64,000 bases of DNA. Origin: Acidobacteriota bacterium (lineage in GTDB: Bacteria > Acidobacteriota > Terriglobia > Acidiferrales > UBA7541). The notes under the pieces were generated by a model that made no database searches, was not told the DNA's origin, and was given only the letters and a program-made list of their open reading frames with translations. A program made the translations under genes and the position numbers. Each line of letters opens with the position of its first letter. The stretch's first letter is position 1. The stretch lies in NCBI GenBank assembly GCA_013289825.1, contig JABCZF010000021.1, forward strand, positions 1-64,000, read 5' to 3'. This document shows, piece by piece, positions 9,500-17,957 of this stretch.

Positions 9500-11329
9500 T
9501 CAGTCTCCCGTCAGTGACGGCGCGGGCAGCAGTGGCAGGCGCTTGGGCTCCCCACGCGCACCGCGCACTTCCAGGTCATCGAAGAGAAGCGAAGGAGCCA
9601 CGAGCGAAGCGGGCAAACCGCTTTGGGCCGAGCCGAACGCACCGAGCGCCGTTCCGGCGAAGCCTGATTGCTGGTTCTGCATGTAGTTATAAACGAAGTC
9701 GTCGTCGCCGATGCCTCCGAGGTTTCGCAGCATGCGCGTGTTCAGGCCGATGAGGCGCGCTCCTCGAACCATCTCTTCGCGTCCGTCCTCCGGGTAGATT
9801 TTGTAGACAATGAGGGGCAGCCGGTCGCCAGTCCCCGCGCCGCCGCCAAAGCTCGCGAGCAATTCCGAAAAGTCATCCTGGTGAAGCAAGCTGATGGAAG
9901 GATTGTCCATCTCACGGACCACCAGGCAGTACGGCAACTTTTCCGAGCGGCATTCGTCGAGGAACTTTTTCTTCAGATCGGCAGGCGACTGTGTCTCGGT
10001 CGATTTGAAAAACAGATTGCTCATCGCAGGCTTGGTGTCGAAGAACGCCGAGCGGCCGTGACCGTTGGACATGTCGGAATCCGGCCCGGGCCGGCGGGAC
10101 ATCAGCAACTCTTTGACGTTGCCGCCATCCACCACGGTCACTTTTTGCGCGCGCACGCCATCTTCATCGACGGTGTAGGAACCCAGCAGGGGTGTTCCGT
10201 GAAATTCCTTTGCGGCGGGATCGTCCACCAAAGAGACGCTTCCCGGCAAAACGCGCGTGCCCATGCGGCCGACCCAGTCGCTCTTTCCGCCAAGCCCGGT
10301 GAGAAGTTGCTCCATCACCGGCGTGAAGGAAACAGGCGGGCGAGCGCCATTGATCGCCGGAGTCAGCACTTGCGCCAGGAGTGGAGCGGCGGCTCGGGCT
10401 TCAAACAGCACTGGCCCGTTGTAGTCCTGCGCTGGAAGTGCCGCGCGCATGGCCATCAGCTCGCTGCCGGTCACGTTCAAGGCCTTCTGAACGGCATCGA
10501 CGCTCGGCAGATCGGCAGGTTTCCGGGCGTAGGAGGCGTACAGATGATTAACCTGCACACCATCGTCGGCCAGCGTGTTCATGCCCGCTTCGATGGCCGC
10601 GTAGCAACGGTTCGTGCGGATTTCCGTGCCCTCGCTGGTGAGCAAGTATTCCGTGGCATAGACCAGATAGTAGGTCACGCGCGATTCGTAGATTTGCGGG
10701 AATGCGCGAAGAGCAGCAGAGGAGTCGCGGGCTTCCTGTTCCCAGTGGCGATTGCTCCAGTCCGGAACGACCAGCGGTTCGATGAGTTCGAGCGGCTCGG
10801 CCTTGGCAAAATCATCGATGTCGGATTGCCGCGCGAGGCTGCTCAAGTAGGCCTGTTTGCGGGAATAGGTTTCGACGGCTTCCTTGAAAGCCTGGTCGGT
10901 GGCGATCCACAGATCCTGGCGCAGAGAATCGTAGTCGCGGTCGATGCCGACAGAGCCGGTCGGACCGATAAATCCGCGGAATCCGTCGTCGCTGATGAAA
11001 TTGGAGCTGTCGAGTTTGTAGTCGCCAATGCGCGCTTGCACGTCCATGAAGCGATTGCGCGTGTGGTTGGAGGAGATTAACGCGCCAAATTCGGCCACGA
11101 CTTCGCGCACGTCGAGATCGAGCAAATGGTATTCGACGTAGTAAGGTCGTTGAGGCTGCGGCGTCCCGGGGATTTGCAGCTCCAGCCGGGTTTTCGAGCG
11201 CGCCATTTCGTCCCGCATAGCTTCTAGGGTGTGATCATTGTCCTTGGCAGCCTGGGCCTGGACGGAGATGCCAGAACCTAGGGCCGCGGCGAGAATCGTG
11301 AGTCCAGCAAATGCGCGGGCGCGCCTCAC
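9500..11329 (-). CDS. Exported TldE/PmbA-like protein (peptidase U62 family, no HExxxH)
   Basis: 609 residues with a signal peptide (about residues 1-27, ending VQAQA). The body aligns by eye with the adjacent TldD-like protein: the stretch LLGSYTVDEDGVRAQKVTVVDGGNVKELLMSRRP corresponds to the TldD segment LLGYYQFDDEGVPAQRVTLVDHGVLKNFEMSRSP, but the region where the partner carries HEVFGH has no HExxxH. In known TldD-TldE heterodimers TldD holds the metal site and TldE lacks it, so this is the likely TldE subunit. The GTG start overlaps the TldD stop by 4 bases (GTGA) with GGGAGG 6 bases upstream, which implies translational coupling. Classical TldD/E is cytoplasmic; the signal peptides here are the odd feature. 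Confidence 0.8.
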   Translation of the reverse strand: MRRARAFAGLTILAAALGSGISVQAQAAKDNDHTLEAMRDEMARSKTRLELQIPGTPQPQRPYYVEYHLLDLDVREVVAEFGALISSNHTRNRFMDVQARIGDYKLDSSNFISDDGFRGFIGPTGSVGIDRDYDSLRQDLWIATDQAFKEAVETYSRKQAYLSSLARQSDIDDFAKAEPLELIEPLVVPDWSNRHWEQEARDSSAALRAFPQIYESRVTYYLVYATEYLLTSEGTEIRTNRCYAAIEAGMNTLADDGVQVNHLYASYARKPADLPSVDAVQKALNVTGSELMAMRAALPAQDYNGPVLFEARAAAPLLAQVLTPAINGARPPVSFTPVMEQLLTGLGGKSDWVGRMGTRVLPGSVSLVDDPAAKEFHGTPLLGSYTVDEDGVRAQKVTVVDGGNVKELLMSRRPGPDSDMSNGHGRSAFFDTKPAMSNLFFKSTETQSPADLKKKFLDECRSEKLPYCLVVREMDNPSISLLHQDDFSELLASFGGGAGTGDRLPLIVYKIYPEDGREEMVRGARLIGLNTRMLRNLGGIGDDDFVYNYMQNQQSGFAGTALGAFGSAQSGLPASLVAPSLLFDDLEVRGARGEPKRLPLLPAPSLTGD

Positions 11330-13080
11330 TGTGGGCCTCCCGTCTTGACGGGATCATGCGCGGGCGGCGGCAGAATCGGGGGCCGGTCCGTGGAAGTCTC
11401 TTTCTTCTGCACTTCCAGCTCGGATGTGAGAATAGCGGGCGAGGCCGCCGAAACCGGTACGGAGCCGGACTCCGCGCCGCAGTAGCCGTTGAATACTTCC
11501 GTGGTATCGCCTGTGGCCACGATTTTCGTGAGCGCGGCCAGCGGCGTTCCGACGATATCGACGCCCCGCACTAATTCATCCGGGCGGCCGTCGGCAAACA
11601 CTTTGTAGACCACCAGCGGGAGGACTTGAAAGGCTTGCGGCTGCCCGCGCCCTGTGAAAGTGAAACCGCCGGCGATGTCGTCAATCAGCAGGCCGAAAGG
11701 TTTTCCCTGCTCTTTGATGAGCTCGATCAGCTTCGTGCGCAGTTGCGCGTTCGTGACGGTCTTGCTGCTTTCCACAATCAGATTGCCTTGGCGGGAAACC
11801 GGAGTCGCGCCAAGCTGACGGCGTCCGTGGCCGTTGGAAATGGGGAAACCCACGAGCGGCGAACGCGACATCTCAAAATTCTTTAAGACTCCATGATCCA
11901 CAAGCGTTACGCGTTGCGCCGGAACGCCCTCGTCATCGAACTGGTAGTAGCCCAGCAGGTCATCGGACCCGAGCTTCTTCTTCGTAGTGTCATCCACGAT
12001 GCTCAGGAAACTCGGCAGGATGGATTCGTCGACCTTTTTCGCAAAAGTCTGGCCTTCGGCGGCATCTTTTTGCCGGTGGCCTTCGGCGCGGTGTCCAAAA
12101 ACTTCGTGGAAAAAGACGGCAGCGGCGCGGCCGGTCAGCAGTGCCGGTCCAACCGATGGCTCGTTAATGGGTGCCGCAACGAGTCCTTCAAGTTCCTTGC
12201 GCATGGTGCCCTGCGCGGCGGAGACGGCTTTGTCGTCCGGCGCGTCTGCGGGATTGACCCAGTCAAAATTGTAGTAGCGGTCGATGTCCATTCCGTCCGG
12301 TGCCTTGCCCTGGATGAACAACTCGAGGCGGTAACGGATCTGGCCGAATTGCAGCTGGGTTCCTTCGCTGGTGACCTGGAAGACGTTCTGGGCTTGCGCT
12401 GTGAAGGTGACAATCGAATTAATAATCGCCGCGGATTCCCTGAACGCGTGGGTATAGGCACGGACTCTTTCTTCCCAAGGTTTGCGGTCCAGCGCAAAAG
12501 AAACCTGCGGGCCAATGTAGGTGTGCGGCTGCTCGTGAGAGAAATCGGGCGCACGGTTTTCGACCGAATCCACTTTTACTTCTTTGCCCGTCTTGATCTT
12601 GATGAGGGCTTCCGCGGCGGCGCGGTATTGGCCGTCGGTCTCCAGCCACACGGCGCGGCGGAGAACGCCGGGATCATCATCGAGTGGAACAGGTTTGCCC
12701 GGGCCGGCGGTGGTCTGCGTCCGTTCGCCAACCTTATGGGTGTCATCCGTTTCGTAGCTGCCCGTGCGCACGGAAACTTCCAGCCAGCGGTTGCGCGCCT
12801 CGCCGCTATTGAGGAGCGCGCCGTTTGACCCGGAGACATCGGCGCGTTGCGTATCCGTGATGGTGTAGCCGAGGTAGTACGCGGGGGGGTCCTGCGCTCG
12901 GAGCGTCTTCATGGAGCGCTCGAGTTCGGCCTGGAGCGCCGCGAGCAGCGGAGACTTCTTGGCCTGCGCATCAGGGGGTGGCGCAGCCTGCGTCACCGGC
13001 GCCGTGATGGGCGTTAGGGAAGCCACCAAGCCCAGAGCGCACAAAAGAGAACCTAGGTGATAACGGACAGAAATTTTCAA
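11326..13080 (-). CDS. Exported TldD-like metalloprotease
   Basis: About 584 residues, with a signal peptide (hydrophobic LLCALGLVASLTP, cleavage near VTQA) and the TldD metal motif HEVFGH near residue 325, followed by the DDEGVPAQRVTLVDHG and SNGHGRRQ regions typical of the U62 family. TldD/TldE complexes are zinc peptidases that digest unfolded peptides and mature some peptide antibiotics; here the exported form suggests periplasmic peptide degradation (inference). The start is uncertain: TTG 13080 has GAGG 6 bases upstream, while GTG 13092 is also in frame without a clear site. It is followed with a 4-base overlap by the catalytically bare partner, then by exported msrB. Confidence 0.85.
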   Translation of the reverse strand: MKISVRYHLGSLLCALGLVASLTPITAPVTQAAPPPDAQAKKSPLLAALQAELERSMKTLRAQDPPAYYLGYTITDTQRADVSGSNGALLNSGEARNRWLEVSVRTGSYETDDTHKVGERTQTTAGPGKPVPLDDDPGVLRRAVWLETDGQYRAAAEALIKIKTGKEVKVDSVENRAPDFSHEQPHTYIGPQVSFALDRKPWEERVRAYTHAFRESAAIINSIVTFTAQAQNVFQVTSEGTQLQFGQIRYRLELFIQGKAPDGMDIDRYYNFDWVNPADAPDDKAVSAAQGTMRKELEGLVAAPINEPSVGPALLTGRAAAVFFHEVFGHRAEGHRQKDAAEGQTFAKKVDESILPSFLSIVDDTTKKKLGSDDLLGYYQFDDEGVPAQRVTLVDHGVLKNFEMSRSPLVGFPISNGHGRRQLGATPVSRQGNLIVESSKTVTNAQLRTKLIELIKEQGKPFGLLIDDIAGGFTFTGRGQPQAFQVLPLVVYKVFADGRPDELVRGVDIVGTPLAALTKIVATGDTTEVFNGYCGAESGSVPVSAASPAILTSELEVQKKETSTDRPPILPPPAHDPVKTGGPQ

Positions 13081-13321
13081 GGATTGCCTCACTTGCAGTT
13101 AGACGGAACCACCAAACATCCAGTGTACGCTACCGCGGGTAACGGCACAAAATGCAGGAGTCAACGAGTCAACGCGTCCCTTTTATAGGGTCACACTAGT
13201 CTGACGGCTGCGAGCCCTAGCAAGTTGCATGGGACCCCAAGCAGCGAACTTCGGCTGCGACATGCAGTCAGAGCGAAAGAAAAGAGGATGCTCTTGTGCA
13301 CCCCAAGTCAGCAGCCAACGT

Positions 13322-14134
13322 CTAACCGCAGTTCGTCGGATTCGTTTTGCAGGGATTCGTCGGGACGGGAGCGGGGGTGTGACGGGTCGCCAGGACTGCA
13401 AAGACCACCACGGGAACCACCGCGATGAAGCCTATGGTAAAGCCCAATCCCTTGCCAATGTGCCCGGCGTTTAGGAGACCGCTACCCGGTCGGGGTTCCA
13501 CGGTCGTGTCCTTGCTTGCCGTGACCAGCAGGTCCAGGGGTGCTTGCGTTGGCGGTGCCGGTGCGGAGTTGTCCCCGTTGCGCAGGTTGGTCATCTGGCC
13601 GGCTTTCAAGATTACGCAAACGCCTGCCAGGTTGCAGACGCGCACAGAGCCTTCGTAAGCGATCACGTTCATCACGTTGTTTTCATAACCCACGTAAAAA
13701 TCCGTGCCAACAACACCGGCCACACCCGCGGCGGTGTGCACTTCAAATTTGCCGTCGGATTTTGCAATCTTTGCTGCTTGCGTGCGCAGCTTTCCGTAAG
13801 CCAGCTCGAGATCTGTTTGCTGCGCGCCGGCGTCGTGTTTTACAACTTTCATCGACGAATCCGATCCCACGTTCAAAACCGACCCGTCATCCAGAGCGAT
13901 TCGTGCGCGTCCATCGACCTTGGTGTTTACCAGGTCCCGCCATTCGACGATCGATTTGGCGGAAGCGTCAAGGGTCTTGGAGCCCCGCGCAATACTCACC
14001 GCAGGGATTAGGCGAGCAACTACGCCGGCTCGCTGTCCGTCGGCCTGAGGCGCGGCAGAAATGTTCGCGGGAATGGCCACGGCCAGCGAAAGCCAAAGAG
14101 CCAGGCCAAGTGCAACGGGGGACTTCGTATTCAT
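13322..14134 (-). CDS. FecR-domain protein with C-terminal membrane anchor
   Basis: 270 residues: a signal peptide (ending around ANISAAP), then a FecR-like beta-rich domain with the repeated pattern ARIALDDGSVLNVGSDS and GKFEVHTAAGVAGVVGTDFYVGY, then a Pro-rich linker and a hydrophobic segment (GLGFTIGFIAVVPVVVFAVLA) near the C-terminus. FecR domains act in signalling from the envelope to sigma factors, but free-standing exported FecR proteins also occur without a sigma partner, and no ECF sigma gene is near. AGGAG before ATG 14134 supports the start. It lies about 240 bases upstream of the TldD-like gene on the same strand; co-transcription is possible, not shown. Confidence 0.78.
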   Translation of the reverse strand: MNTKSPVALGLALWLSLAVAIPANISAAPQADGQRAGVVARLIPAVSIARGSKTLDASAKSIVEWRDLVNTKVDGRARIALDDGSVLNVGSDSSMKVVKHDAGAQQTDLELAYGKLRTQAAKIAKSDGKFEVHTAAGVAGVVGTDFYVGYENNVMNVIAYEGSVRVCNLAGVCVILKAGQMTNLRNGDNSAPAPPTQAPLDLLVTASKDTTVEPRPGSGLLNAGHIGKGLGFTIGFIAVVPVVVFAVLATRHTPAPVPTNPCKTNPTNCG

Positions 14135-14574
14135 ACCGACTCTCCTAGAAAGATCGCCGTGATCTGGGTTGTCTATTGTTGTTACTGGAGAGCATTAGGC
14201 CTGTCAATTGGAAACCCTGCGGAGCTTGCGCAGTCGCTACATTCCTGATTGAACACCCCCGTGCAGTTCGACCGTCGAGGCCCGCTTCGCTATCGAGCCG
14301 TGCCGCCGGTCTTGTAGAGGAGCCTCACTCCGGGCAGTGGAAAGAGCGGCGGCCATGTCATCGTGCGGGCCGTTCCCCGGTGCTGAAACGTTCCGGCCTC
14401 CCCAGAGATGGCTTCGAGAAGGTGGGTTTCGGAGTCGCCGAGCAGGGTCGGCGGCGAGAAAAGTTTAGCAAGGAGGGCCATCGTGGGAGCGGTAAAAGGG
14501 TTCTGTTGTTTGCTCGCGCACGCACCCTGCGCTCCGGACTTGCCAGCGCCCGAGCCCAGCGCCAAACTTCTAGT
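14135..14574. other. Intergenic region, 440 bases
   Basis: This separates the divergent FecR-domain and pilin-like genes and must hold both promoters. The frame of the downstream gene stays open through it, but the translation is Arg/Ser-rich and unlike a protein. No tRNA, SRP RNA, tmRNA or riboswitch pattern was recognised. Confidence 0.5.
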
Positions 14575-14964
14575 ATGCGTGCTCTGGTCGCGATTCTCGT
14601 TTCTTGTGCTCTTTTGTTTGGCGTCTATCACTACTATTTCAAGAAGATGCCGGTGACCGATGAAGGCACGGCCCCGACGCAAGCCATCAGCCTCACTGGC
14701 GTCCGCGGCGATCTTTTACAGATTGCCCAGGGGGAGCGGGGCTACATCGCGCAGAACGGCCATTGCGTTCCGCTCGACGAGCTCATTTCCTCGAACTCCC
14801 TGGCTATGTCGCGTACGGAGCGGGACGGCTATGCTTATTCCGTGGAGTGTTCTGGTGGGGACTTCAGCGTCACGGCAGGTCACGCTGCAGCCGCCGCGGG
14901 TTCGCCTGTCCGCTATCCCACGCTCGCGATTGACCAGAATATGCAAATCCGCGAAGTGCACTGA
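14575..14964 (+). CDS. Small membrane-anchored pilin-like protein
   Basis: 129 residues: one N-terminal membrane helix (ALVAILVSCALLFGVYHYYF) and a soluble domain with QIAQGERGYIAQNGHCVPLDEL and DGYAYSVECSGGDFSVTAG. That soluble pattern (an alpha helix with QxxYxxxNG, then a GYxYxxxC strand and a PxxRxPTLAIDQ end) resembles the globular domain of acidobacterial type IV pilin-like proteins. There is no prepilin peptidase motif, so it would stay anchored by an uncleaved helix. ATG 14575 is chosen because translation upstream looks non-coding. Function is unknown; the pilin comparison is pattern-based and of moderate confidence. Confidence 0.6.
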   Translation: MRALVAILVSCALLFGVYHYYFKKMPVTDEGTAPTQAISLTGVRGDLLQIAQGERGYIAQNGHCVPLDELISSNSLAMSRTERDGYAYSVECSGGDFSVTAGHAAAAAGSPVRYPTLAIDQNMQIREVH

Positions 14965-15036
14965 AAATCCAACGAAGAGGACCGGGCCCAAAGCGGAATC
15001 TCTCCGGGCTTTCCTTAAGCGGGCGTCGCTCTACCG

Positions 15037-15234
15037 TTACGGCGTGCGCTTTTGATCCGCCACCAGAACGCCGGCTTCGGCGTAGTTCGTTGCCGGGACG
15101 TCGTGAAATGACACGTGAATGTTTTCACGTTTCGCGCGGCCATCCTCAATCAGGGCCGCGGTGATACGTTCGGCGATTTTGCGTTTCATCTCCGGCGTCC
15201 GACCATCGACCCAGGTAATCTGTACATGCGGCAT
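15037..15234 (-). CDS. 4-oxalocrotonate tautomerase family protein
   Basis: 65 residues beginning Met-Pro, so removal of Met would expose the catalytic Pro1 of the tautomerase superfamily. The sequence MPHVQITWVDGRTPEMKRKIAERIT follows the family beta-alpha-beta fold, and the length is typical of the 4-OT subunit. Such enzymes interconvert enol and keto forms of small acids. A stretch GGAGGAAGC precedes the start on the minus strand. It stands alone between plus-strand genes, so no pathway is suggested by context. Confidence 0.8.
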   Translation of the reverse strand: MPHVQITWVDGRTPEMKRKIAERITAALIEDGRAKRENIHVSFHDVPATNYAEAGVLVADQKRTP

Positions 15235-15379
15235 GTCGCTTCCTCCTTAGAACGGACGATCTCAGAATCTTGCACGCAAGACGGAGGCATTGTACCGAGC
15301 TTTGTGGCTCGCGCGCCCTGGAATGGCCCCATCGCGACGCGCCAAGCATGGCGCCCCCCTGTGTTAGTATTAAGGACCG

Positions 15380-16156
15380 ATGCATTCCGCCATTCCTCAC
15401 CTGATCGAACTGCAGCGTGTCGACCACCTGATTGTCGCGGTGCGCACCGAGATTGAGACTTTTCCCAAGCGCGTTCGTGAAGCGGACGCCAAGCTGAGCG
15501 GCGCGCGCACAGCCGTTGCGGCCGCTCGAGAGCGCCTCGTCAACAGTCAAAAAGACCGCAAGAAATTCGAGCTGGACGTGCAGCAGTGGAAGGACCGCGC
15601 GAAGAAATACCGCGACCAGAGCGGCGCCGTCAAAACCAACGAAGCCTACAAAGCCCTGCAGCACGAGATTGCCAACGCCGAAGCGGAAGTGGCCAAAGCC
15701 GAAGACGCGCAGCTCGAAGTGATGATGGCTAGCGAAGAAGCGGAACGCCGCGTCCGGCATGCGGAAGCGAATCTGAAGGAAGACGAAACGGCAGTCACCA
15801 AAGAGAGAAAAGTAATCGAAACCTTGCAAGCCGAGAAAAAGCAACAGCTCGATTCGTTGCTAGCGGAACGCGAGCGCGCCCTGGCTCCGATTCCCGAAGA
15901 TCTGCGTGAACTCTATACGCGCATCGCCAAACGTCATCATGGCGCGGGCCTCGCCGAAGCCCGCGATGGGCAATGCCGCGGATGTGGCATGCGTGTCCTG
16001 CCGCATACTTTGCAGGAGCTTCGACGTGATCCCAATGAAGAGATTTACCGCTGCGAGTCTTGTGGCCTGATCCTGTACACTTTGGAGCCCGTTCCTGTTC
16101 CGGGCTCTGCTTCCGGCTCGGAGCGCGCCGCTTCTTCCGCCGTCAACCATTCCTGA
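15380..16156 (+). CDS. CdsZ-like coiled-coil zinc-ribbon protein
   Basis: 258 residues. Residues about 1-170 are a long charged coiled coil (many Glu/Lys/Ala heptads). The C-terminus has a C4 zinc ribbon, CRGCGMRV ... YRCESCGLILYTLEP. This is the family formerly called DUF164/C4-type zinc ribbon, found beside RNase H-like or FtsZ-region genes in many bacteria and suggested to act in nucleic acid or protein-complex binding. It ends by sharing one base (TGATG) with the downstream RNase HI gene, so the two are translationally coupled. The pairing with RNase HI supports a nucleic-acid role (inference). Confidence 0.82.
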   Translation: MHSAIPHLIELQRVDHLIVAVRTEIETFPKRVREADAKLSGARTAVAAARERLVNSQKDRKKFELDVQQWKDRAKKYRDQSGAVKTNEAYKALQHEIANAEAEVAKAEDAQLEVMMASEEAERRVRHAEANLKEDETAVTKERKVIETLQAEKKQQLDSLLAERERALAPIPEDLRELYTRIAKRHHGAGLAEARDGQCRGCGMRVLPHTLQELRRDPNEEIYRCESCGLILYTLEPVPVPGSASGSERAASSAVNHS

Positions 16157-16818
16157 TGCCACGCCTTCCAAAATCTACTCGCGCTGCCGGCGACGTTCTC
16201 TTCGAAGACTCGCTCGAGGAGCAAAAAACGACGCCGGCCCATCAAGCCAATATTGATGGCGCGGCGCGCGGGAATCCTGGACCAGCTTCCTATGGGGTGA
16301 TCATTCGCGATGGGGGCGGCGAGCTGGTCGCCAAGTTAAAGAAATATATTGGTCGGATGACGAACAATGTCGCCGAATACTATGCTCTGATCGCGGCGCT
16401 TGACTACGCGGAGTCGCACGGCATCCGCTCATTGCGCGTGGAGAGCGATTCCGAGCTGATGGTCAAGCAGATGCAGGGGCAGTACAAAGTGAAGAGCGAG
16501 GATCTGCGGCCGCTTTTCGAACGCGCGAAGAAAATGTCGATGGGCTTCCAGTCGTTCCGGATCGATCACATCTACCGCGAACAAAACCGCGAAGCGGATG
16601 CGCTGGCCAACGAGGCGCTGGATGAAACGTCCGGCGTACCCGGTGCTGCCGGAGCGCCTGCCAAAGCTGTGGCGCCCGACGCCAAACCCGGGCCGCGCTG
16701 GATTCAGGCGCGATTCCGCAGCGGGATTCTTTACCCGCTGGAAGATATCGATCTCCCCGACGGCACCGAAGTGCAAATCGTGCTTCGTCCTCTGAAGCGT
16801 CAGACGCCCACAAAATAG
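16156..16818 (+). CDS. RNase HI-family protein with C-terminal DUF104-like antitoxin-type domain
   Basis: 220 residues. The RNase HI fold at about 29-157 keeps the four acidic metal ligands: Asp34 (NIDGAARGNPGP), Glu74 (NNVAEYYAL), Asp98 (VESDSEL) and Asp148 (NREADALANEAL). A Pro/Ala linker leads to residues 182-212, WIQARFRSGILYPLEDIDL then PDGTEVQIVLRP, which match the pattern of AF2212-like/DUF104 antitoxins (IxARFxxGxLxPLExLDLPEGxEVxV). The start at 16156 shares its A with the stop of the zinc-ribbon gene. Role: cleavage of RNA in RNA-DNA hybrids or a related nuclease activity; the added domain may bind DNA or a partner (inference). The RNase call is strong, the tail call moderate. Confidence 0.85.
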   Translation: MPRLPKSTRAAGDVLFEDSLEEQKTTPAHQANIDGAARGNPGPASYGVIIRDGGGELVAKLKKYIGRMTNNVAEYYALIAALDYAESHGIRSLRVESDSELMVKQMQGQYKVKSEDLRPLFERAKKMSMGFQSFRIDHIYREQNREADALANEALDETSGVPGAAGAPAKAVAPDAKPGPRWIQARFRSGILYPLEDIDLPDGTEVQIVLRPLKRQTPTK

Positions 16819-16831
16819 CGAACCGGTTTTT

Positions 16832-17866
16832 TTATTTCAGGGCGTAAGAGCGATACAGCGTATCGCGTTGCGCGGGGACGAATCCCGCATCGGAAATGAT
16901 GCGGCGAAGTTCGTTTTCGTTAGTGCGGTTCTTTACGCCGGCGGCGAACACCACGTTTTCTTCAATGAGGATGCTGCCGACGTCGTCGGCGCCGAACTGC
17001 AGGCCTACTTGGCAGACTTTGATGCCGGGCGTCAGCCAGCTCGATTGGATGTGATCAATGTTGTCGAGGTACAGTCGGCTCACGGCGAGAGTTTTCAAAT
17101 AATCGACCGCCGTGGTTTCCTGCACTTTTTTTCCGAGGGCGGTGTTTTCTGCCGCGAACATCCAGGGGATAAACGCCGTGAACCCGCCAGTGTCTTCCTG
17201 AATGCGGCGCAGTCTTTCAAGGTGATTTACACGGTGGCGGAGCTCTTCGCCGCAGCCGAACATCATCGTCGCGGTGGTGCGCAGGCCGAGCGAATGCGCG
17301 ACGCGGTGGACTTCCTCCCAATCGTCGCTGGTGCACTTCAAGCGGGCAATTTTCCCGCGGATTTCGTCGTCGAGAATTTCCGCGCCGCCGCCGGGGATAG
17401 ACTGCAGTCCGGCGTCCATCAAGCGCTGAATCGTTTCGCGGACGCTTAGTTCACTCACCTCCGCGATGCACAAGATTTCTGGCGCGGAAAAACAGTGCAG
17501 ATGCACTTGCGGAAAGCGCGCCTTGAGCGAGCGAAGAAGATTTTCGTAATAGCCGATCTGCAGGTCCGGGTGCAGGCCGCCTTGCAGCAAGATTCCGGTG
17601 CCTCCGAGCTCGAGCATTTCTTCGATTTTTTCGTAGATGGTTTCGAAAGAGAGGATGTATCCGTCTTTTGCTCCTAGCGGGCGGTAGAAGGCGCAGAACG
17701 AACAGTACTCGGTGCAGAAGTTTGTGTAGTTGATGTTGCGGTCGATCTGGTAGGTCACCACGCGCGGATCGTTTTTTTTCAGGCGCATCTGGTGCCCGGC
17801 CATGCCGAGGCCTATCAGGTCATCGGATTCGAGCATTTCGAGCGCTTCTTGTTTGGTCAGTCCCAC
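16832..17866 (-). CDS. mqnC: Cyclic dehypoxanthinyl futalosine synthase (menaquinone pathway)
   Basis: 344 residues, a radical SAM enzyme with the cluster motif C51-x3-C55-x2-C58 (CTEYCSFC), followed by LQGGLHPDLQIGYYENLL and SIPGGGAEIL, all characteristic of the MqnC/MqnE/CofH group. The combination HCFSAPEI and the chain length favour MqnC, which closes the ring of dehypoxanthine futalosine. Start is GTG 17866 with AAGGA 6 bases upstream. mqnA lies 91 bases upstream on the same strand, so the two probably form an operon in the futalosine route to menaquinone. The remaining pathway genes (mqnB, mqnD, mqnE) are not in the window. Confidence 0.92.
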   Translation of the reverse strand: MGLTKQEALEMLESDDLIGLGMAGHQMRLKKNDPRVVTYQIDRNINYTNFCTEYCSFCAFYRPLGAKDGYILSFETIYEKIEEMLELGGTGILLQGGLHPDLQIGYYENLLRSLKARFPQVHLHCFSAPEILCIAEVSELSVRETIQRLMDAGLQSIPGGGAEILDDEIRGKIARLKCTSDDWEEVHRVAHSLGLRTTATMMFGCGEELRHRVNHLERLRRIQEDTGGFTAFIPWMFAAENTALGKKVQETTAVDYLKTLAVSRLYLDNIDHIQSSWLTPGIKVCQVGLQFGADDVGSILIEENVVFAAGVKNRTNENELRRIISDAGFVPAQRDTLYRSYALK

Positions 17867-17957
17867 TTTTTTCCTTCGCGTCCTGGCGTTCTTATTCTAA
17901 GGGATGCGCTGCTTAAACTCTAATGGCCACCGCCAGCGGGCACGGGAGGTCATGCCC

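Noticed and set aside
9668-11080. Long plus-strand open frame opposite the TldE-like gene
   Set aside because: An antisense shadow caused by high GC; the minus-strand frame has a recognisable family, signal peptide and ribosome-binding site.
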